A stretch of 64,000 nt of DNA from positions 5,146,001 through 5,210,000 of the forward strand of contig CAWJDO010000002.1 of NCBI GenBank assembly GCA_963841635.1, written 5' to 3'. Both the position numbers and the translations under genes were made by a program. The DNA comes from DASWZN01 sp963841635 (GTDB lineage Bacteria > Acidobacteriota > Terriglobia > Bryobacterales > Bryobacteraceae). This document shows positions 42,420 to 51,200 of this stretch, one piece after another. The notes under the pieces are model-generated. The model saw nothing but the letters and a program-made list of their open reading frames with translations. It ran no database searches and was not told where the DNA came from. How positions within the stretch are numbered: the stretch's first letter is position 1; the number at the start of each line of letters is the position of its first letter.

Positions 42420-43458
42420 CTATTGCGGGTCAGCGGATCGGCGGTCGCGCTCTGGCGGCTTGGCGGCACGCTTGTTCTTGTACATCGCGGCGTCCGCGCG
42501 GTCGAGCAAGGTTTGGAGCGAGTCGCCAGCCTGCCATGCGGCCGTCCCTATCGCAGCGCTCACCGCGACTTTGCGGCTGGCGTCCCCGAGGCGTATGGTG
42601 TAGTCGCCGAATACCCAGCGGGAGATCCGTTCGACCTGCGCGTCGGCATCCTGGAGCCCTCCGTCCAGCACCACGATGAACTCGTCGCCGCCCAACCGGC
42701 CGACCACGTCGGTGGCCCGAAAGCCGGACTTCAGCTCGACCCCGAACTGCTTGAGGATTTCATCGCCCGCCAGCGTCGTTCAACTGTTTGAACCCGTTCA
42801 AATCTAGCAGCAGGACCGAGAACGGCTTCTGCCGCCCCATGCGGAACTCGATCGAGGACTCCACCCGCCTGCGGTTGTCCAGTCCAGTGAGCGGGTCCTG
42901 GCCCGCCAGCCGCTCGGCGTCGTCCAGCCGCGCCTGGTACACACCCATGTCTTCGTGAAGGCGCGCCAGTGATTTCTGGCTCTCCTCGGCCATCGTCTCG
43001 GCGCAGGTCCTCAGTTCAATGGCGCTCTTCAATAGCGAATCGCGGATCACGCCAGGTCATGCAAGTCGGCCATGGCCTGGAGACGGCCCGTGAATTCCTG
43101 AAACTGGCGGCTATACCGCTGATCGCGCTCTCCGGTCAGTTCGGCGGTGCGCGCCAGCACCATCATGAGTTCCTTGACTTCAGCCGCCCTCTGCTTGAAG
43201 TAGTCGGCGGCGCCGCAGCCCCACTGGGTGAGTTCGGCCTCCACTTTCTGGCCAGTCTCCTGAAGGAGGATCGGCGGCGATTCCACGGCGAGCGCCGCCT
43301 GGAGGAGGAGCAGGTTCTGGCGCATCGGGGAAGCCCACTGGCGGGCAGGCTTGCACTCCACTCTCCCCCATCGCGTTCAGCGCCGAGCGGTAAGAGGCCA
43401 ACGTCGCCGCTAAGTGTTCCTCCCCGGCCCGCTCGATAAACTTTTTGATAGAGATCAT
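42420..43458 (-). pseudogene. Diguanylate cyclase (GGDEF) pseudogene with three frameshifts
   Basis: Read from ATG 43458, the pieces form one protein in three changes of frame. MISIKKFIERAGEEHLAATL leads to a break near 43350. A helical sensor part (QNLLLLQAALAVESPPILLQ) runs to a stop at 43047. A GTGA overlap then restarts at 43050 into a coiled coil and the GGDEF domain start (AGQDPLTGLDNRRRVE; LLLDLNGFKQLND). A further break near 42765 removes the Gly-His loop after that Asn-Asp. The remainder is in another frame and still has the active site GRLGGDEFIVVLDGG. An intact gene would make cyclic di-GMP. Three breaks in 1 kb suggest decay; sequencing error is an alternative. Confidence 0.8.
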
Positions 43459-43535
43459 GGCCTGCTTATCGGCCAGAATCGGCGTTACGCGAGCGTGGGC
43501 TTGCCAGGGTAAGAAGGTCGGGGAATCGAGAGGGC

Positions 43536-43597
43536 GTGCCAGGCGTTTGGGACCTTCGCGGCGCTTCCTGCCACGACCGTCTCCACCCGCCTGGCAC
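43536..43597. repeat. Inverted repeat beyond the cupredoxin operon
   Basis: GTGCCAGGCG (43536-43545) and CGCCTGGCAC (43588-43597) are perfect 10-base arms 42 bases apart, lying 16-77 bases past the stop of the last cupredoxin-cluster gene. It may be a structural terminator; there is no T-run. Confidence 0.35.
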
Positions 43598-43612
43598 CTC
43601 GTGCCGCTGGGA

Positions 43613-44512
43613 CTACTTGGAGTTCGATGCCACTTCGACAACCGGTTTGGAAAAGCGCGACTCCTCGAGCTTCGGATTAACCACCACCTTCTCGACGACG
43701 ATCTTCTCTACCGGGACGGGAGGATCCTTGAGCCCCAGCGCAGTCCGGGAAACCGGGAGAACCTTCGTCTCCAGGGCAAATGGAATCTGAAGGCCGCTCA
43801 CCAGCCGGTAGTCGCGGAAGTAGACTTCCACCGGGTGGTAAACGCCATCGAGCCGCCTGGGCTGGCCTTCAGTCTTCGTTTCCAGGAAGGTGGTCGCGTC
43901 GATCCACACGTGGATCGTTTCGCCGCTCTTCATGGTCAGCTTGAGCTTATAGGTGTCGCGGTCCTCGACCTTCTCCATGCCGTCCAGGTCGATCTTGGTG
44001 CCCTTGGCGGCGTAATCCACCAGGTGGCCGTCCAGGTCCGCCTGCATCGCCGCCACCTTGGTTTCTTCCGCTGTGTACGGCTCCACTTCGCGCCGGTTGA
44101 GGAACGGCCTCAGCTTCCAGCCTTGGGCTCCGTTGAACACCTGGACCGCCGTCTGGCCGTCGAATTGGATCTCAAACCGCAACTTGCGGGGGCGCTTCAG
44201 TTCCATGACAAACGGCAGTTGAACCTCGTCGGCCGGCCGGTTGGAATATGCCGGCTGGTTGGGCCGGCCAGTCCGCCGTTCCGCGCCCGGCACGGGGAGC
44301 GCCGCCCGCTGATTGCCGCCAACGCCCAGTTTCCCTTCCAACGACATGGTTTGAACCGCTCGCCAGGCCTGCAGCCCGCCTCGGGCCGCCACGTTCTTCT
44401 CCACGATCTCGGCGGCTGAGAGCTTGCCTCCCGGTGCCGGAACGTCTGCTGCCGCGGCGAGTGATACGGCAAACGCCAGGGAAGCGGTAATCATCAGTGA
44501 CTGTCGGAACAT
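43613..44512 (-). CDS. Secreted LolA-like/outer-membrane lipoprotein-sorting-type protein
   Basis: A 299-residue exported protein with signal peptide FRQSLMITASLAFAVSLAAA. The mature part opens with SAAEIVEKNVAARGGLQAWR, a sequence usual in acidobacterial LolA/DUF4292-like proteins. It then has many antiparallel strands (PRKLRFEIQFDGQTAVQVFN; GETIHVWIDATTFLETKTEG) that would form a half-barrel for lipid or hydrophobic ligands. The start is preceded by GAGGAC six bases upstream, as for two sister genes. As last gene of the cupredoxin cluster it may help place a lipid-linked partner, but that is inference. Confidence 0.85.
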   Translation of the reverse strand: MFRQSLMITASLAFAVSLAAAADVPAPGGKLSAAEIVEKNVAARGGLQAWRAVQTMSLEGKLGVGGNQRAALPVPGAERRTGRPNQPAYSNRPADEVQLPFVMELKRPRKLRFEIQFDGQTAVQVFNGAQGWKLRPFLNRREVEPYTAEETKVAAMQADLDGHLVDYAAKGTKIDLDGMEKVEDRDTYKLKLTMKSGETIHVWIDATTFLETKTEGQPRRLDGVYHPVEVYFRDYRLVSGLQIPFALETKVLPVSRTALGLKDPPVPVEKIVVEKVVVNPKLEESRFSKPVVEVASNSK

Positions 44513-44627
44513 ATGTGCGTCCTCGCTACGAATGTCTTTGTCTCCGCCTGGGCAACGATCACGTCAAAGTCCGCGTCAAGCCTTCCAGGCATTGCTTGCG
44601 CAGGCTACGAACCGGAGGGGGCCAACG

Positions 44628-45134
44628 TCATTCCACCACGAGTCCGTCTGCTCGAAATTGCCCGATCACCACGCTGACGCGGTGTCCCGGCTTCACGAGC
44701 CTGCCCTTGTTCGAGAAAGCCATCCAGTAGGACCTGCCCGCCTCGGGCGTGGGATTCTGGCGCAACTTCCCCACCTTCTCCATCTGCGGGACCACCAGTT
44801 TGACCCCGGCTTGCAGGTCGATCAATTCGGGCTCGAGCTTCTTATCGTTGAGCACCTGCGCTCTGTCCGCGTCCACCACTCGGTAGGCGAATCGAATGAG
44901 CTCGCCTTGCTCCGTTGCCTTCACGCTGAGCGAATCAACCCCCCAGATCTGTCCGTAATAGAGAGTCGCCCGTCTCGAAAACCGGCTGGGCTGATAGTGG
45001 ACCGGAGTGGCCTTCACGGCAGGCTTCGCGGCCGGAGCGGCCGATTGGGCCCCAGCCGGTAAAACAAAAATACTGCTGGCGAGAATCCCCGCCAGCAGCG
45101 TGATCTTGGTGCTCGATACTTTCTCGCTAAACAT
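44628..45134 (-). CDS. Small secreted protein of unknown function
   Basis: A 168-residue protein from ATG 45134 with signal peptide (ITLLAGILASSIFVLPAGA) and an Ala/Pro/Lys-rich stretch. A strand-rich domain follows, including LYYGQIWGVDSLSVKATEQG, LIRFAYRVVDADRAQVLNDK and SYWMAFSNKGRLVKPGHRV. No family comes to mind. The frame is open further upstream, but that part lacks a signal peptide. GAGGAC lies six bases before the ATG. It sits between the giant protein and the LolA-like gene and belongs to the same operon. Confidence 0.78.
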   Translation of the reverse strand: MFSEKVSSTKITLLAGILASSIFVLPAGAQSAAPAAKPAVKATPVHYQPSRFSRRATLYYGQIWGVDSLSVKATEQGELIRFAYRVVDADRAQVLNDKKLEPELIDLQAGVKLVVPQMEKVGKLRQNPTPEAGRSYWMAFSNKGRLVKPGHRVSVVIGQFRADGLVVE

Positions 45135-45220
45135 GGCCCTGTCCTCGTCTCTGTTTTCCCGGGTCTCCGGGGGCCGGCGATCGGCCGGCCCCCGTTCCCG
45201 GTTACCGATACTGCATCGAA

Positions 45221-48200
45221 CTATCTTGCCGTTCCGTTCAAGGCCGACGTCTGCGTACCGGCAGAATCGGTGACGGACACGGTCGCCGGCTTGGAGCCGG
45301 TCGTCTGGGCCGTCAACGGCTTGAACTGCACCGAGACGACGCAGGTGGCGTTCGGAGCGAGCGTCGTGTTGCTCACCAACTGCCCTCCGCCCGCCGGACC
45401 GCACGTCGACAGCAGCGGGTTTAGAGCATACTCGCTCGGATTCGCCCCTCCGAGCACCCCGTTGGTGATCCCCGTTAACGGCACGCCGCCTGTATTCCGG
45501 AGCGTAAAGAGCTGCGCCGGATCGAGCGCGCAGGCCAGTCTCTGGGCCCCTGTCGTGCCCGGGCAGTTCCGGGTTTGCGACACCGTCCACGTCGCCGGAG
45601 TCAGCGAGGCGCTCACAACAGGCGCTACTGCTCCGAACTCCACGGCGCCAACGTCATATCCCGTTCCGGCCGGCCGCACGTTGCCGAAGAAGTCGGTGAA
45701 CGGAGCCGCCGTGCCGCCCGAACTGTTGGTCGGGATGTAGTCGATGGCCGGCGATCCTGCCGCCAGCGCATAGTTGCCGAGCGTCGCGCCTGTCACCGGG
45801 TGAGTCAGCGCGAGCGGGCCCCAACTGATGTTGATCCAGTTGTTGCCCTCGTCCACCGTCGCTGCCGGCGTCAGGTTGAAGATCGGGTTGGGCACGGTGG
45901 CGTCCGAGATGCCCGGGGGCACCTGGTATCCCATCGACCCAAGCTCCGGCGGAACCCGCGAGCCGTTGCAGTACTGGCTGGCAACGGTCGGGTTGGCTTG
46001 CGTGTTGTGCAAGGTCCCGGCGTTGTAGCCCGTGATGTTGGTCAGCACCGAGTAAATCGGAGCGAGCACCCTGCTTGCCCCGCTACCGCTGTGGTTGGTC
46101 GGCCCCGTGTCGCCACGTACGCCGATGTCCCAGTAGCTCGCGGCGGTGCAGGCTCCGGTGCCTCCGCTGATGATCACGCCGCCCCCGTTGGCCGTCGTGG
46201 CATCCGCCTGAGGCTGGCTCGGAGCTCTCGTCGAGCCGAATGCGTTGTACAGCGCTACCACGTTCTGCTGGTTCGTAGTACCCATACCGAGCGCGCCTAC
46301 ACCGATGTAGTACGCCCGGTTCTGCCAGATCACGTCGTTATCCAGGATCGGATACGAGAAGCTCCTGCAGGCCCCGTTCGTCAGTCCGCCGGTCCCCGTA
46401 CCACCCGGGCCATGACCCGTGGGGCAGGTGATCGTTGCGGGCAGATTCGCGGCCAGGACCGCGCTGTTCTGGATCGCCACCACACCGGCAACCTGAGGCA
46501 ATGAGGTCGTGCCGCAGTTGGCCGTGCAGGTGGGCCCGGACGAACTGGCCAGCGGAGCGCCGAGGGTGTTGAAGAGCACTCCAGCCGAAGCCGTCGTGTC
46601 GTTCGAAACAACCGTGTTGTTGATGATGTTCGCCGCCAGCGCGTCGAGCAGGGAGATTCCAGCGCCATCCCAGCCTGCCACGTTGTTGGTGATGATGTTG
46701 TTGGTAACGTTCACGGAGTACCACCGCGCCGGAGTAGTCGGGAACGCGAGGACGTCCGAGCCGTTGACCGCCTGGAGCCGCAGGCCGCCGCCGCTTCCAC
46801 TTTCCGCGGCGTTGCCCTGGATCAGGTTGGCGTTGATGAACAGGTTGGGGCCCGTTCCGTCGCTCGGCGTAATGGCACTGGGAGCCGACACGCAATCCTG
46901 GTCGGTTGTGGCGCCGCAAGTGGGATCGACATCGGGCGCTCCCATGATCAACAGACCACCGCCGTTGGTCGAGATGGTCGGGTTGGTGCTCTGGTTGAAC
47001 AGGATCGAGTTGTGCTCGATGTCACCGTTGTAGCTGAACCCGATGTGAGCTATGCCGCCGCCATCGCCGCTGCTCAGGTTGCCGCAGAGCCAGTTGAAGT
47101 TGAACTTGTAGTAGTCGGCGCCCGTGCAGAAGCTGACACCGCCTGCCCCAGCCGGCGTGGCCGAGAACAACTCGTCGCCGGTCGACGAGTTCGACGTGAT
47201 CGCGTTGTGGTGCACGTTCACGTTCATGTAGAAGCAGTACGGCAACTGGGCGTTCGCGGCATTCGTGTAAGCGGTTGCCTGACACGAGCCTGGATCCGCA
47301 TTTGCCGCACCCTGGAGGTAGGAGCCAGGATGTTCACCCTGGCCGATGTTGATGCCGCCCGAGAGAGTTCCGGCATTGTTGTAGATCCGGTTGTTGGCGA
47401 TCTGGATGTTATGCCCCCAGCCGTGGACGAAGATACCGCCGCCGCCCTGGGAACTGTCGGTGATGCCCAGGCCGTCGACGCTCGACGGGTTGCACCAGAA
47501 GCTGCTCGGGAACGGATTGTGGGCGTTCGCGGTATTCGCCCCGCAACCGTGGCTGGCGTTGGTGGTGCTGTCCAGAAGCACCGTGCCGGTCGGGAACGTG
47601 TCGGCCGCGAACGGATTCGAGGGGAAGTTCACGCCCTTCGACAACACCGTGATCGCGGCGCCTTCCAGGGCGCCCATCAGGGTGGGCTCCTGCAACAACT
47701 CGGCCAGGTTGCCGTTCAGCGTGGCGTCCCAACCGACTGTGGCTTCGAGCGGCAGCCGATCCACCTGCGGATTGTTGGAGGTCGGGGCGAAGGCAAACCA
47801 ACCGGCGCCGCACGACGAATTGTATCCGCCCGGTGTGCCATTAGGCGCCAACCCGAACAGGCAATCCACCCGCGTGCGCCAGTCGTTCAACTTGCCCGCG
47901 GGCTGGGTATTCGCGTTGACAATGCTGGACGCGGCGCCGACGCCCTGCAGCCGGATCGGCTTCCACATCAGCAGCAGCTCCTCGTGAACGCTCTGCGATT
48001 TGGTCGCTCCCGCGGTTGTACAGGCAACTGGTGTCGTCTGAGTGGTCACGTTGCAGGTTGGGTCGACGATGAGCAGGTCGCCGGGCTTGGCTGCGTCAAT
48101 CGCAGCCTGGATCGGGTTCCCGGCGGTGACGTGGGTCGGAGCTTTGCCGCCAATCGTCACGGTCACTGTGTCGATCGACTGCTTGCCGTTGGCTGCCGTA

Positions 48201-51200
48201 ATGGCCAGCTCACCGCACTGCGCGGTGGAGCCGCCGTACTGCAGTTGCTGCTGCATGAGGCAGTTCGGCACGCCGGAGGGCACGGTGCCGGTGATGGTCG
48301 TATCGCTCCAGCTCACACCGGTAAGGGGACGAGCGACGCCATCGCTGCCAACCAGCGCAACGGTGCCCGTCGTGGTGCCGAACCCGTAGTGCCGGGTAAC
48401 CTTCTTCGCGCTATAAGGCGCCGCCGTGGCCGAAGGCCCGGAATACGCGTTGTTGGGCACGAGCTGATCGCCGAGCGCCGTGATCGTGAGGGTGTGGCCA
48501 GCCGCGCTCACCCAAGGTCCAACTCCATCGCCATCGACTTCGCTGACGGCGGGAGTGGCATCCGGGTAGGCGCAGTCGGGATTGTTGTACCCCGCACCCG
48601 CAAAGGCGGACGTCGGCACGACCGGCGTATCCATGTACTGCGTCTGGCCCGGCATGAACGGGATCTCATAGCAGAACTGGCTGTACTGCGGGTTGAACAG
48701 CGGGTCGGTGATCATCGTGCCGCCCGGGCCGGGAATCGGTCCAGGATCGTTCATGCACGTGACCATCATCTGGGGCGCATACCCGGTCGGGTTGGGCGGG
48801 TTGACTTCCCAGGTGGAGTAAGTCAAGCCGTTGTAGCTCCCCCATTGATCCGCATACACACGCGAGATTTCGTTGCCGGCGAAATCCTTGAGAGACACGG
48901 GCAAGTCCGGCGGCGAGAACTTCTCGCCGAATTGCGGCGAGAACGGATCGAATTCCGAGGTGAAGTCGTCGGTGATCACGCCGGTGAAATGCGCCGCGGC
49001 GTGGGTCGAAGTGAAGACGTAGAACTTCGCCAGCACCGACATCTGATCGTCCAGCGTGACTTCCTTGCGGTCGCACAGATTACGGGTGGCGCCGGCGAAG
49101 GGCGACACCTCGGCGGACTGCGGGAACAGGCTAATGTAGTCGGGGACGACGCGCGACTCGCCTACGCACGGCCAGAAGGTTTCCACGCTTCCCGTGTCGC
49201 CCTCGTGGCTGGGCAGACCCGCGATCCTTCCCAGGTTCTGGGTCGGATTCTGGGCGTTGTTGGGGTTGTAGAGGGCGCCGACGGCGGCCTGGTCGGGCAG
49301 GATGTAGACATTGCCCAAACCGCCGAACTCCTGCGTCACCGGCGCAATATACGTGTCGCCGATCAGAATATTCTTGTCCTCTTCCTTCACCAGTTCGTAG
49401 CCCGGAGGAACCACCACTTCCACTACGTACTTTCCCTTGGGCAACATTTGCGTGCCGTCGCCGGTCGGGTTCGCGCTGCAGATCGTGCAGTTGGTCCCGG
49501 TCGGCAATCCCGTCGTCGTGCTCCTGGCGGTGACGCTCGGGAACAGGTAATAGCCGTCGTAAGGCGCCGGCTGGAGCTGATTCCAGTTGTGCATGCCGTC
49601 AAAGCACTTGAACTGGGAGTTGTTCGGAATGGTGTGGACCGGAGTCCCCCCGTTGTTGTACGCGTCCAGCCACATCGGCTGGTTGTACAGCGTGAAAAAG
49701 AAGAGATCGCTGGTGTCCTGGCCCGGGCAGTTCATGTTGGGAACGCCATCGGACCGGAAGCCCTGCGCCCAATCGTCCCAACTGCTGGTCTTGGTGGTGT
49801 CGACCAGTTTCAGAGTCGGGGTCACGCCGTCCGCCGCGGTCCCCTCCTGGTAGAGGTTCATGGTGACGTTCGGGACCTGTGGCTCCCAACTCAGTTGCAG
49901 GAGCAACGCCGGGTCGTCAAATGGACGGGTGGAGGCATAAACTACGTGGCCATGGATGCCGCCGTTCTCAGTGGGCGCGAAGGGCTTCTTGCCGAATTCC
50001 AGGAACGAATTCTGGCCCGAGAAGCCTTGCCAGGCTTCGGTCAGAACCCAAGGCGGATCGACGCGGCCGGTGGAGCCGCCGGCCGTGTCGCCGGTCGGAC
50101 AGTCGGCCGAGGCGCAGTACCTGGCGCCCGGAACCCGCAAGGCGGTGGGCAACGCAACCAGCTCATGCGTGTTCGCCATGTTCGCGGCAATGTTGGAGTT
50201 TCCGCACGGCGCCGTCGTCGAAGTGCAGGTGCCGTCTGCCGGGCCGCCCGCATCGTAAACCACGTGCGTACCGGTGTTCTTGTAACGGGTCGTGTCCGCC
50301 TCCACTACGTACCAACTGAACAGCGGGAACACCTCGTTGAAGCCGGCGTTGCCGTCCAGGTCGGTGCTGTTGAAGTTGGAGAAGCTGCCGTCGCGGAACC
50401 GATTGTTGATCGAAACGAACGTCAGTCCGCCTTCCCCCGGATCTCGAACGCCATTGCCGTTCGTGTCGAAGAAGGTCGTCGTGTAGATGTTCGCCTGCCA
50501 CTGGTTCATGGCGATGTCGCCCAGATTCGTGGTGCCGCCGGCCAGCCGGACAGGTGTAGAAAGGCCGTCCACCAGCATGTCGTTCCACTGGTCGAAGACC
50601 GTGATTCTCCAATCGCCGTCGGGAAGGCCGGAGAGGCTGAAGGTCCCGTCGGCGTTGCACTTGGTGAAGGCGAAGTCTTCGCCGTCCGGATCGCCAAAGC
50701 TAACGTAGCATTGGGTGAACGCGAAGCTGTCGTTCGAGCCGCTGCTGTAGAGACGCTCATCCGGCGTGCGGCTCATGCGCTCGGTCGTGATCAGACCGGT
50801 CACGGTGTTGCTGCAGTTGGTGCCGGAGATATTCGGGTCGGTGCCGTTGCAAACCGCCTCCCGGCGGCCGTTGATGATCTTCGGGTTGGCAAAGCCGATG
50901 GATACGTGATATCCCGCCGGCCCGTACTCCTGGAAGTAGCTTGGTTCGCCCACCCGGAGGAACGAGTCGTGTGCCTTCTGGCCGTCCAGGGTGTTGGTTT
51001 GCAGCCACTCTTCCCCTCTGGCAATCCGGTCCGCGGCCGGCGTGGCGACCACGCCGTACCTTCCCGGCATCATGTTGGCAACCACGACCTGCCCCGCCAG
51101 GGGCGACAGCGTGGCATTGTCCGACTCGTACTTCGGGCAGGTAACGATCGTGCCTGTGATGCCCCTTTGGGCCGCATCCTGCGTCGCCTGGCTCGAGATC

